Assembly (NCBI RefSeq): GCF_900115565.1
Contig: NZ_FOWW01000002.1
Location: 421,160-485,159 of the forward strand
From: Amycolatopsis arida
Lineage (GTDB): Bacteria > Actinomycetota > Actinomycetes > Mycobacteriales > Pseudonocardiaceae
Length of the DNA: 64,000 nt
Reading direction: 5' to 3'
Below are positions 37,264 to 45,756 of this stretch, piece by piece. Position 1 is the stretch's first letter. Each line of letters begins with the position of its first letter. The notes below the pieces were generated by a model. The model had not been told where the DNA came from. It did not search any database and saw nothing but the letters and a program-made list of their open reading frames with translations. Position numbers and translations under genes: made by a program.

Positions 37264-38087
37264 CCCGCGCCGCCAGCCCCGTACGGAACGGGTCGCGGTG
37301 GCGGGGTGGAGCGCGGTGGGGCCGGCTCCGCCCCACCGCCCTGGCCCACGGGCCGGACGTCCCCGCGCAGGAGCAGCAGTTCCAGCTCCCGCAGCCGGCG
37401 GCTCGGCTCGAGCCCCAACTCGGCCGTGAGCTCAGCCCGGTACCGCCGGTACAGGCCGAGCGCCTCGCTCGCCTGGCCGGTGCCCCGCAACGCCAGCATG
37501 AGCTGCTCGACCAGTGGTTCGGCGAGCGGATAGCTCACCCGCGCGTCGGCGAGCACCTCGATCACCCCGGTCGGCGTCCCGTGGGACATCTCCAGTGCCG
37601 CCCACTCCGCCAGCAGGGCGACATGCTGCTGGACGAGCCCGGCGCTGGCACGCTGCGCCCAGTCCCCGGGGAGCCCGCCCAGCGGCTTGCCGTACCAGAG
37701 CGACAGTGCCGCGTGGAGCAGGCCCGCGCGCGACCGCGGATCCATTCCGGTGGATCGCGCCCGCCGAACCAGGCAGCGGTAGCGGCACAGGTCGACCAGG
37801 GCGGGGTCGACCTCGGCGAGGTAGCCCGCGGCGGTCCTGGTCAGCGGCACGCCGGCCGGGCCGAGGACTGATCGCAACCGGGTGACATAGCTGTACAGGC
37901 TGTCCCGCTTCCGTGCCGGCGCCGGCTCACCCCAGACCCGACCGAGCAGGGTCTCCACGGTGACCGGTTGACCGGACGACCACAGCAACGCGGCGAGCAC
38001 ACATCGCTGTTTGGCCGGGCCGAGGTCGACCGCCCGACGGTCCAGCCGCAACTCCACCGGCCCCAGTAGCCGGAACTCCGCCCGCAC
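37248..38087 (-). CDS. AfsR/SARP-family regulator (OmpR-type HTH + BTAD)
   Basis: 279 residues. N-terminal winged helix (FRLLGPVELRLDRRAVDLGPAKQRCVLAALL, RVWGEPAPARKRDSLYSYVTRLR) and C-terminal BTAD tetratricopeptide-like region (RYRCLVRRAR through YRRYRAELTAELGLEPSRRLREL). GTG 38087 follows AGGGAGAAG. Such SARPs activate secondary-metabolite genes, but no biosynthetic cluster is adjacent. The open frame upstream encodes an unrelated SnoaL remnant. Confidence 0.88.
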   Translation of the reverse strand: MRAEFRLLGPVELRLDRRAVDLGPAKQRCVLAALLWSSGQPVTVETLLGRVWGEPAPARKRDSLYSYVTRLRSVLGPAGVPLTRTAAGYLAEVDPALVDLCRYRCLVRRARSTGMDPRSRAGLLHAALSLWYGKPLGGLPGDWAQRASAGLVQQHVALLAEWAALEMSHGTPTGVIEVLADARVSYPLAEPLVEQLMLALRGTGQASEALGLYRRYRAELTAELGLEPSRRLRELELLLLRGDVRPVGQGGGAEPAPPRSTPPPRPVPYGAGGAGQWLW

Positions 38088-38204
38088 CTGCTTCTCCCTG
38101 GCCCGCGACCGTTCGACCACGAGGCCGCTGTCCCCGTGGCCACTCGAGGGTCCACCCTCGACGCCGAGCGGGAGAAGCCGCAACGTCCTTCGAGCAGGGT
38201 CGAA

Positions 38205-38270
38205 CGGTCGCGCCCCCGGGAACGGGTTCTGGTACGCCGCGAGCTTCCAGCCACCGTCCCGCCGGAGCAC
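38205..38270 (-). pseudogene. SnoaL/SgcJ-like C-terminal fragment
   Basis: LRRDGGWKLAAYQNPF is the usual ending of SgcJ/EcaC-type SnoaL-like proteins; everything before it is missing or out of frame. It runs in frame into the open reading frame ahead of the SARP start but is not part of that protein. Confidence 0.45.
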
Positions 38271-38449
38271 CTGTCATCACGACCGGGTGGCCCGGCCGTC
38301 GGCGGCGCCGCGCCGCACCGGGTGCGGCGGGTCAGCCCGGAGTCGGCCGGGGACCGCGACAGCGGGTGTCCGGATCACGGCCGACTGGCCGAACGGCTCG
38401 GCCGGCTGACCGATGCGCTGCCGTGGGCGTTTCGACAACGGTGGGTCGC

Positions 38450-39881
38450 ATGACGGAAACGATCGGCGGGCTCGGGATGTCACCGTTGGAGTGTCTCGTC
38501 GTGCTGGGCGCTGTGGCGCTGGTGTTGGTCCGTTGGTTGCCCGTCCGCGCACGCTGGCCGCTCACACTCGCCGCGTCGGTCATCGTTGTGCTGTCCGGGC
38601 TCGTGCTTCTCGAGGCCGGTGTGCGCTGGACGATGGCGCCGGTGTTCGTTGGCGCCCTGATCACGCTCCCGTTCGCCGCGGTTCCGCTGTTGCGGCAGAG
38701 GGCAGGCCGAGTCACGTGGCGGGCGCGGTGGTGGCTCGCGCTGCCGGGATCGGCGGCATGCCTTGGTCTGATCGCGGCGGGCCCAGTAGCGGCATGGGCA
38801 CTGCCGGTGCCGGTGTTTCCCGAGCCGTCCGGCCGATACGCGGTCGGTACCAGCGCGCTGCAGTGGACCGACCCGAATCGCGCCGAGACCGCTACGGCCG
38901 AGCCCGATGACCGGCGCACAGTGGTGGTTCAGCTGTGGTATCCCGCGCAACAGAGTCCCGCCGCCGTCGAACGGGCACCGTACATGGGACGCACCGAAGA
39001 CGAAGCGAGCACGGTACTCGACAGCCTGGCCGCACATTTCGGCATACCCGGTTTCCTGCTCGCCGACGTGGCTCGCGCGCACGAGCGCGGTGTTCGACGC
39101 ACCGGCGATCGACGAAGGTGAACGGTTCCCGGTTGTGCTGTTCTCACCCGGCCTGGCCGGGCCACGTACCCAGAACACCGCCTGGGCTGAAGACCTCGCC
39201 AGCCGCGGTTATGTCGTGGCCGGCTTGGACCATCCCTACGACTCGGCCGCCACTGTCGTCGACGGTCGGGTCATCCACACCCGGGTGCACGCCACCGGCA
39301 GCGACGAGGAAGACCTGCGCGACACCATCGGTCGCACCGCGATCCGAGCCGCTGACCTCAGCTTCGTCCGCACCCAACTCGGCCGGCTCGACCGCGGCGA
39401 GATCTCCGGCCCCCTTTCCGGGCGCCTCGATACCGATCGGGTCGCGGTGACCGGGCACTCGGTGGGTGGTGCCGCCGCACTGCAGGCCGCCCGCCAGGAC
39501 CCCCGGTTCACGGCCGTGGTCAACATCGACGGCCACCCCTACGATCCCGACCCGCGGCCATACCACCAGCCGGCCCTCGGGATCACCAACCCCATCGCCC
39601 CACGCGACAACCCCACCTATATCCCTCGGCTCGAACACGACCTCGCGGTCAGCACCACAACGAGCTACCGCGTCACCGTCCCCGGTACCGCGCATCTCAC
39701 CTTCAGCGACGCGGCACTGTACCTACCGCCCCTTCCCGCCCTCATCGGGTCGGTGGGCCGTACCGAGGGCCCGCGCATCACCGCCGACATCACCGCCGCA
39801 TTTTTGGACAAGACGCTCCGCGGCGAACCCGGCGACCTGGCCACCCAGCTCTCGAGATACGGCGACCTCACCATCTATTGA
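38450..39881 (+). pseudogene. Membrane-anchored alpha/beta hydrolase (PAF-acetylhydrolase-like), frameshifted
   Basis: Two overlapping frames join into one protein: four N-terminal helices (LECLVVLGAVALVLV onward), a linker, then a lipase domain with nucleophile GHSVGGAAAL, VVNIDGHPYD and GTAHLTF (catalytic His). The break is in the CGCGCGCAC run near 39075-39082; removing one C restores VARATSAVFDAPAIDEGERF. Either a true single-base lesion or a base-calling error in a GC run. Otherwise nothing is missing. Confidence 0.7.
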
Positions 39882-39937
39882 ACGAGAGCACTGTCCGTTC
39901 CTGTTCTCTTGATCGGAATCCGGCGACAACGACACGG

Positions 39938-40612
39938 CTACAGCCAGCTTTCGCGGTGTTGCTGCAGTCCGTCGAGGATCAGGTCGAGTCCAATGTCGAA
40001 CTCATCGGTGTACGCGTAACCAGGTTTCAGGGCGCGGTCGACGATCATCTCGGTGAGGTGTGGGAACTCGTCGCGGGGCAGCTGTTCCAGGATCGAGCCC
40101 GCCACGTCCTCGAGGTCGACGGGGGGTTTGAAGGGCAGGCTGAGCTCCTGGAGGGTGAACCCGTAGATGTAGCTGTCCAGCACCGAGAGCGCGTGTGCCG
40201 CACCAGTGATCGAGAAGCCTCCGGACCGTAGGCAACCGATCACCGCGTTGTGGTGGCGCAGAGTCGCGTGGCCAGGGTTTGTCCGTGAGTCCAGCAGACC
40301 GATCGCCCAGGGGTGTCGGGTCAGTGCGTCGCGCATGGAGACTGCCCGCCGTCGCATCGCGATTCGCCAGTCGACGTCGTCCGATGGCAGTTCGATCTCG
40401 CCGAAGACGACGTCGACCATGCCGTCAAGGATCGCGTCCTTGTTGCGGAAGTGGTGGTACAGCGACATGGCCTCGACGCCGAGCCGGTCGGCAAGCCTCC
40501 GCATACTCGGCGCACCGGTGCCGGCCTCGTCCGCCAGCGCGACCGCCGTGCGAAGCACGATCTCCTTGCTGAGCGAGTTGCGACGAGGCGTGCCGGCTGG
40601 CTCCGTGGCCAC
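39938..40612 (-). CDS. TetR-family repressor (TetR_C-type)
   Basis: 224 residues. N-terminal HTH (EIVLRTAVALADEAGTGAPSMRRLADRLGVEAMSLYHHFRNKDAIL) and the large C-terminal helical domain of classical TetR (LRHHNAVIGCLRSGGFSITGAAHALSVLDSYIYGFTLQE). GTG 40612 follows AGGAGG by 6 nt. Divergent from the NmrA-like gene at 40718; an inverted repeat overlaps the promoter between them. Confidence 0.88.
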   Translation of the reverse strand: MATEPAGTPRRNSLSKEIVLRTAVALADEAGTGAPSMRRLADRLGVEAMSLYHHFRNKDAILDGMVDVVFGEIELPSDDVDWRIAMRRRAVSMRDALTRHPWAIGLLDSRTNPGHATLRHHNAVIGCLRSGGFSITGAAHALSVLDSYIYGFTLQELSLPFKPPVDLEDVAGSILEQLPRDEFPHLTEMIVDRALKPGYAYTDEFDIGLDLILDGLQQHRESWL

Positions 40613-40644
40613 GGTGGTCCTCCTGTGGGGGCTACTTGGACGGC

Positions 40645-40679
40645 TTGACAACCTTACACCGCAAGGCTGTACCTTACAG
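40645..40679 (+). promoter_or_regulatory. Promoter and operator between TetR and NmrA-like genes
   Basis: -35 TTGACA (40645-40650), 19-bp spacer, -10 TACCTT (40670-40675). The palindrome CTGTACCTTACAG (40667-40679) covers the -10, and CCTTACA(C/G)CG is directly repeated. It probably binds the adjacent TetR. Confidence 0.6.
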
Positions 40680-40717
40680 CGTAATGGGGGAGGTGGCGGC
40701 GAGCTGAGGAGAGGGTC

Positions 40718-41452
40718 ATGGAATCGACCGATGTGGGCGGAGCCGACAAGCCGGGCACGGGGAAGAGGGTGTGCGTCGTCGGCGCGTCCGGGAAGCTCGG
40801 GCGTTACCTGGTGCAGCACGCGTTGGACCGCGGGTACGAGGTCGTGGGTGTCTGCCGGGAGCAGAGCGTGACCAAGCTCGCCGAGTTCGAGGGACGAATC
40901 ACGGTCATCCCCGGGGCGACCGACGACCGCACCGTCATCGCGCGGGCGGTGAACGGATGCGACGCCGTGCTCACGGTGCTGGTGCCGTGGGGGATGAACC
41001 ACTATGCCTCCGGAACAGCCCAGGCTGTGCTCGACCACGCACGTCCGGGCACCCGTTTGGTGTTCTCCTGCGGCTGGCACATCACTCGTGACGGGAAGGA
41101 CGTGTACACCCGGAAGTTCAGGCTGTACGCGGCCGTGTTCGGGCGGCTGGCGAAGCTGGCCCGTGTCGTGGACGTGGACGACCAGGTGGAGGCGTGCCGG
41201 AGGATCTTTGCCAGTGACACCAGCTGGACGGTCGTGCGTGGCAGCGACTTGACGGAGGGCGCCAGTCAGGGCCTGCCGGTGTGGAGCCTGCACGTCGGCG
41301 ACCCTGTGCTCGCGAGCAATCTGACCTGTCGCGTGGACTACGCCCGTTTCATCGTCGAGGCGGTGGAGAACGACGCCCTTGTCCAAGAGGCCCCCGCCAT
41401 CGTCGGCAGGCTGACCCCGTCGGCCCTCGCCCACGCCGGCGGACCAGCGTGA
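40718..41452 (+). CDS. NmrA/SDR-a5-like NAD(P)-binding protein
   Basis: 244 residues. Rossmann motif VVGASGKLGRYLVQHAL (20-36) and DAVLTVLVPWG; the catalytic Tyr-x3-Lys of true SDRs is not evident, as is usual for NmrA-like redox sensors and epimerase-like proteins. TVVRGSDLTEG matches the family's C-terminal half. GAGGAG precedes ATG 40718. Likely regulated by the divergent TetR; substrate unknown. Confidence 0.82.
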   Translation: MESTDVGGADKPGTGKRVCVVGASGKLGRYLVQHALDRGYEVVGVCREQSVTKLAEFEGRITVIPGATDDRTVIARAVNGCDAVLTVLVPWGMNHYASGTAQAVLDHARPGTRLVFSCGWHITRDGKDVYTRKFRLYAAVFGRLAKLARVVDVDDQVEACRRIFASDTSWTVVRGSDLTEGASQGLPVWSLHVGDPVLASNLTCRVDYARFIVEAVENDALVQEAPAIVGRLTPSALAHAGGPA

Positions 41453-41540
41453 AGGCTCCGCGGGTTCCCCGGTCCCACCCGCGTTCCGGTTCCGGCCATG
41501 TTCGGGTGACCTGCCCGGCGAACCAAGAGAGGACGAAACC

Positions 41541-42260
41541 GTGACCGCACCGAAGACGCTCGCGAGGATCGCGGGGGCCCTGTATCTGGTCGTCGCCGTG
41601 TTCACCACCTTCGCCGGGCTGGTGAACACGCGCATCGTCGAGTCAGGGGACGCAGCGGCCACGGCCGACAACATCGCCACCTCGGCCACCCTGTTCCGCG
41701 TCGGCTTCGTCAGCGAGTTGGTGGGGGCCACTGCCTTTCTGTTGACGGGCATGGCCCTGTATCTGCTGCTCAAGCACGTCCACCAGCTGGCCGCCGCCGC
41801 GATGGTCACTCTTGTCGCGGTCAGCATCGCGATCCAAAGCCTGAACCTGCTCAACCAGCATGCGGCGCTCACGATCGCTACTGGCCAGGGCTACACCGAC
41901 GCTTTCGGCCCGGCGGGTTCCGACCAGTTGACCATGCTGTTCGCCGACATGCACCGCGACGGGTATCTCATTGCCCAGACGTACTTCGGCCTGTGGTTGC
42001 TGCCACTGGGCTACCTGGTCGTCAAGTCTGGGTACTTCCCCAAGGTGTTGGGCTTCCTGCTGGTGATCGGATGCCTAGGTCACCTGGTGGACGTGTTCAC
42101 GCGCTTCCTTGCCCCCGAGCTCGGCGCGAGCGTCTCGCCATTCGCCATGGCCCCCGCGGCGATCGCGGAACTGTCGTTCATCGCGTGGCTGCTGGTCAAG
42201 GCGGTGCGGGTTCCCGAAACCCGGCACGTGGGTTCCTGCCATCTCCCACTCCGGCCCTAG
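41541..42260 (+). CDS. DUF4386 membrane protein
   Basis: 239 residues with six hydrophobic segments (about 10-28, 52-76, 82-102, 140-160, 165-188, 200-220). The conserved start LARIAGALYLVVAVFTTFAGL and GLWLLPLGYLVVKSGYFPKVLGFLL are typical of DUF4386. GTG 41541 follows GAGAGGA. It lies 88 bp after the NmrA-like gene on the same strand and may share its transcript. Function unknown. Confidence 0.85.
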   Translation: MTAPKTLARIAGALYLVVAVFTTFAGLVNTRIVESGDAAATADNIATSATLFRVGFVSELVGATAFLLTGMALYLLLKHVHQLAAAAMVTLVAVSIAIQSLNLLNQHAALTIATGQGYTDAFGPAGSDQLTMLFADMHRDGYLIAQTYFGLWLLPLGYLVVKSGYFPKVLGFLLVIGCLGHLVDVFTRFLAPELGASVSPFAMAPAAIAELSFIAWLLVKAVRVPETRHVGSCHLPLRP

Positions 42261-42282
42261 TTGGGCTGTCCAGGGAGGTGGT

Positions 42283-42654
42283 TCAGTCGGTTGACGGGTG
42301 GTTGGTCGTCGACCTCGCCGGGGTCGACGACCGCGCGGAATGCCGTCCGTGCCCCGAAGATCGAGCTGTGGAAGGCCGGCTACGGTCGCCACGCCCACCG
42401 AGTCCCCCACGGGTCGAGCCGACGGCCGAGCGGCGCATGTGGGCGTACCACATCACCGAGCGGTCCAGCTCGGGCACCACGCTTCCGCCGGACCTGGGCC
42501 GTCCTTCACTCGGCTGAGCCAGTTCTCGGTGGTCGGTGGCGTGTTGGGGACAGATGAAGTCGGATCGGGAGATCGAATTTCGGCATGGGGCGCCGGTCCG
42601 GGTGTGCCGTCCGCACCCTCTCACGCCACCAGCAAGCCAGTTAGTCGGTGACAC
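42283..42654 (-). CDS. Possible small Cys-motif protein
   Basis: 123 residues from GTG 42654. The N-terminal third has CGRHTRTGAPCRN…FICPQHAT, a C-x8-C-x11-C-x2-H pattern like the short zinc-binding motif of many small actinobacterial hypothetical proteins. The remainder is basic and low-complexity. No convincing ribosome site. It lies in a 646-nt stretch without any stronger candidate. Confidence 0.35.
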   Translation of the reverse strand: MSPTNWLAGGVRGCGRHTRTGAPCRNSISRSDFICPQHATDHRELAQPSEGRPRSGGSVVPELDRSVMWYAHMRRSAVGSTRGGLGGRGDRSRPSTARSSGHGRHSARSSTPARSTTNHPSTD

Positions 42655-42906
42655 ACCGCCGCTAGTGCGTTCGGGGGGACCGGTACTGGTGGCCTCGATC
42701 TGGACGACGGCGACGACTTATGGTGGGTCCCGGGGATCTGACCATGGGTGCGCCTTCGGCCCGAACCGTCGCGCTCCGCGGCCCGTGCTCTGTTGGGGCG
42801 GTAGGGAGGCGGGCAGCCGTGGTGGGCGTGGTGGGGCACCGCGGACGCCACGCGGTGCGTCGTGGGCCGCGGTGGCGGGCGACTGGAGGGCGAGGGGGGA
42901 TGAGAG

Positions 42907-44160
42907 GTGACGCGGGCCTCTGATCGGGTGTCGTTTCTGGGTGTACTTCGAATACGAGAGTTCCGGGCTTTGTGGCTGGCGGAGCTGCTGTCGGTCCTGG
43001 GGGATCAACTCGCTCGGGTGGCACTGGCGGTTCTGGTGTTCCAACGCACCGACTCCGCCGCGCTGACCGGACTGACCTACGCGTTGACGTTCGTGCCGAG
43101 CCTGATCGGCGGGGTCCTGCTGGCCGGCTGGGGCGATCGCCGTTCCCGGCGCGAGGTGATGGTCACGGCCGACGTGATCCGTGCGGTGCTGCTCGCGCTG
43201 ATGATCATTCCGGGGGTGCCCTTGTGGGTGCTGTGCATCCTGGTGGCGGCGGTGACGCTGTTCGCGGGTCCGTTCAAGGCCGCCCAACAAGCGTTGTTGC
43301 CGGACGTGTTGCCAGGCGAGCGGTACATGGTCGGCATGGCCATCCGCAACATCACCAGCCAGTCAGTTCAGGTCGTCGCGTTCGCGGGCGGCGGAGTGCT
43401 CGTCGCGGTGGTGACCCCGACGGTCGGCTTGGCCATCGACGCGGCCACGTTCGCGGTCTCGGCCATCCTGATCTGGCGCGGGGTACGGTGGCGTCCCACG
43501 CCGGCCAGGGTCGCGCCGCTCGGGTCGGGGTGGCGATCGTTCGCCGCCGGGACAGCCGTGGGAGCGCGGGCGGTGTGGCGTGACCCCGCGCTGCGCACGC
43601 TGCTGGCGTTGAACTGGCTGGCCGGGTTCTACATCGTCCCGGAGGCGCTCGCCGCGCCGTTCGCGGCGAGCATCGGGGCCGGGGCGGCGGCCGTCGGCTG
43701 GCTGATGGCAGCCGATCCGATCGGCAGCGTGGCGGGGGCGGTCGTGTTCGGACGGTGGGTGCCCGAACCGGTACAGGTTCGAGCCCTCGGCCTGCTCGGA
43801 ATCGCCGCGGGCGTTCCGCTGGTCCTGTGTGTCCTGCGGCCCGGCCTGGCGCCCGCCATCGTGCTGTTCGCGCTGTCCGGGATGCTGGCCACCGGCTACA
43901 ACATCCAGGGCACGGTGTCGTTCGTCCGGCGCCTGCCCGACGACCAGCGCGCGCAGGGCTGCGGGCTGAACTCGTCCGGACTGATCACGGTGCAGGGCCT
44001 TGGCGCGCTCGCGGCCGGGGTGCTGGCCGACCTGGTCGGCCCGGCCCACGCCATCGCTGTCGCCGGCGCCGCTGGAGCGCTGGTGGCGGTGCCCATCGCG
44101 GTGGCGTGGAGCCGGGCAGGGCGCGGCGCGGCGCCTGCTGTCGTGAAGGGAGCGGTGTAA
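42907..44160 (+). CDS. Major facilitator superfamily transporter
   Basis: 417 residues with about 12 membrane helices. It has the MFS motif between helices 2 and 3 (GWGDRRSRREVMV). N-terminal FLGVLRIREFRALWLAELLSVLGDQLARVAL is typical of the DHA/MefA-like efflux branch. GTG 42907 is the start. The substrate is not predictable. Its stop overlaps an ATG (TAATG), but the downstream frame is not convincing. Confidence 0.87.
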   Translation: MTRASDRVSFLGVLRIREFRALWLAELLSVLGDQLARVALAVLVFQRTDSAALTGLTYALTFVPSLIGGVLLAGWGDRRSRREVMVTADVIRAVLLALMIIPGVPLWVLCILVAAVTLFAGPFKAAQQALLPDVLPGERYMVGMAIRNITSQSVQVVAFAGGGVLVAVVTPTVGLAIDAATFAVSAILIWRGVRWRPTPARVAPLGSGWRSFAAGTAVGARAVWRDPALRTLLALNWLAGFYIVPEALAAPFAASIGAGAAAVGWLMAADPIGSVAGAVVFGRWVPEPVQVRALGLLGIAAGVPLVLCVLRPGLAPAIVLFALSGMLATGYNIQGTVSFVRRLPDDQRAQGCGLNSSGLITVQGLGALAAGVLADLVGPAHAIAVAGAAGALVAVPIAVAWSRAGRGAAPAVVKGAV

Positions 44161-44166
44161 TGGCGA

Positions 44167-44187
44167 TCAGTTGTCGCGGTTACGCAT
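44167..44187 (-). CDS. Minigene A encoding MRNRDN
   Basis: ATG CGT AAC CGC GAC AAC TGA, preceded by GGGAGG at 6-7 nt. The same hexapeptide is encoded 90 bp away with a different start, one synonymous codon change and a different stop. Orientation is opposite to the flanking MFS and GGDEF genes. Confidence 0.45.
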   Translation of the reverse strand: MRNRDN

Positions 44188-44256
44188 CGCGCGCCTCCCG
44201 TCGGTCTGTCGCGGGTTCGCTGGGGTCAGCTGTTGAGAACGGCAACAGCGGGGGGC

Positions 44257-44277
44257 CTAGTTGTCGCGGTTGCGCAC
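44257..44277 (-). CDS. Minigene B encoding MRNRDN
   Basis: GTG CGC AAC CGC GAC AAC TAG with a perfect AAGGAGGT ribosome site 5 nt upstream. Differences from copy A are confined to the start codon, one synonymous third position, the stop codon and the untranslated spacer, which argues for selection on the peptide. Confidence 0.5.
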   Translation of the reverse strand: MRNRDN

Positions 44278-44380
44278 GGCGCACCTCCTTCCTTCAGTGC
44301 CCTGGCGGCCCCCACGACGCGTTCTGCCCTGGACGGGTCGTCGACCCGTCGCCGCTCGGCGCCACGCCCGGAGGCACACG

Positions 44381-45709
44381 ATGAGTATGAGCGTTGAACA
44401 TCAACCCTCGGCAACGGTCGAGCCGGTTCGGGAGAGCCTCGTCCCGCCACGGCGGTGGGCGCTGTGGGAGCAGCGGCCACGCGTCATCGCCTACTGCCTG
44501 ACCAGCGAACTCGTCGCGCTGCTGGCCACCATCGCCTGGTGGCGAGCACACCCGCCGCGCGCCATCGACGTCGCGGTGCTCGGTGCGCTCGCCGGGCTCG
44601 GCCTTCTGCAGGCCGAACTGGGGCGACGGGTCGAGCGGGTGCGCCGTCGAGTGGCCGGAGCCGCGCACATCAACATGACATCCGTCTGGACCGTGGCTGG
44701 CGTGCTGCTGCTGCCGCCGGCCCTGGTCGGGGTGCTGACCGCGCTGCTCTACGCACATCTCGCGGTGCGCAGTTGGTACCGGCTGCAACGCGTGCCCGCG
44801 TTCCGCACCGTGAACAACGCGTGCGTCATCGTGCTCACCTGCTACGCGGCCGGCCTCGCGCTGACGGCACTGGGCACGCCGGGCATCCACTCGGCGGTCA
44901 CCGCCGGTTGGGCGGGAGCCGGTGCCGTCGCCGTCGCGCTCACGGTCTACTTCGTCGTCAACGCCGCGCTCGTGCTGCCCGCTCGTCAGACAATCGGTCG
45001 AACCCTCGTCGACCTCGCCGGCGGGTGGACGGACAACGCGCTGGAGTTCGCCACCCTGTGCCTGGGTGTCCTCAACGCACTGGCGCTGGCCACCCTGCCC
45101 GGCCTGGCCCTGCTGGTCCTGCCACCGCTGCTGATCCTGCACCGTGCCGTCCTGGTCCGACAGTTGGAGGCCGCGGTCAACCGCGACAGCAAGACCGGAG
45201 TCTTCAGCCTCGCCGGATGGCACGATCTCGCCGAGCGCGTCCTGGCACGCGCCGAACGGACTTGCTCGAGCTTCGGCCTCTTGATGATCGATCTGGATCA
45301 CTTCAAAAAGATCAACGACACCGCCGGCCATCTGGCAGGCGACCAGGTCCTCACCGCCACCGCCAACACCATCACCAACGCCGTTCGCGACCACAACGAC
45401 GCCGTCGGCAGATTCGGCGGCGAAGAGTTCGTCGTGCTGCTGCCCGACGTCTCCGCCGCCGACATCGATGCCGTCGCCGAACGCATCCGCCACGCCGTCA
45501 ACACACTCGTCGTCGAAGTCGACCTCCCCACGCCGGACGGCAACGGCCCGACCACGCTCATCAACGAGCTGTCCGTATCCATCGGCACCGCCATGTACCC
45601 GACCGCCGGAACCGGCATACGACGACTACTCGACGCCGCCGACCGCGCCCTGTACAGCGCCAAGAACACCGGCCGAAACCGCGTCGTCCACAGCACAACA
45701 GCACCCTGA
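44381..45709 (+). CDS. Membrane-bound GGDEF diguanylate cyclase
   Basis: 442 residues. Seven or eight hydrophobic segments (residues about 35-255), then a GGDEF domain from about 268 with DLDHFKKINDTAGHLAGDQVL and the active-site loop GRFGGEEF (Gly346-Phe350), all expected catalytic residues. The allosteric RxxD site expected six residues before the loop reads DHND, so product inhibition at that site is unlikely. GGAGG lies 6 nt before ATG 44381. Probably makes c-di-GMP in response to a membrane signal. Confidence 0.9.
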   Translation: MSMSVEHQPSATVEPVRESLVPPRRWALWEQRPRVIAYCLTSELVALLATIAWWRAHPPRAIDVAVLGALAGLGLLQAELGRRVERVRRRVAGAAHINMTSVWTVAGVLLLPPALVGVLTALLYAHLAVRSWYRLQRVPAFRTVNNACVIVLTCYAAGLALTALGTPGIHSAVTAGWAGAGAVAVALTVYFVVNAALVLPARQTIGRTLVDLAGGWTDNALEFATLCLGVLNALALATLPGLALLVLPPLLILHRAVLVRQLEAAVNRDSKTGVFSLAGWHDLAERVLARAERTCSSFGLLMIDLDHFKKINDTAGHLAGDQVLTATANTITNAVRDHNDAVGRFGGEEFVVLLPDVSAADIDAVAERIRHAVNTLVVEVDLPTPDGNGPTTLINELSVSIGTAMYPTAGTGIRRLLDAADRALYSAKNTGRNRVVHSTTAP

Positions 45710-45756
45710 CAAACACCTGCTCAGCGGGCGGGCGTCACTTGTGTAGGTGCTGTCCG

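Noticed and set aside
44160-44384. 74-codon plus-strand ORF starting at TAATG of the MFS gene
   Set aside because: Translation is Arg/Ser/Gly-rich without recognisable fold, it has no own ribosome site, and its internal repetition is explained by the duplicated minigene segments on the other strand.
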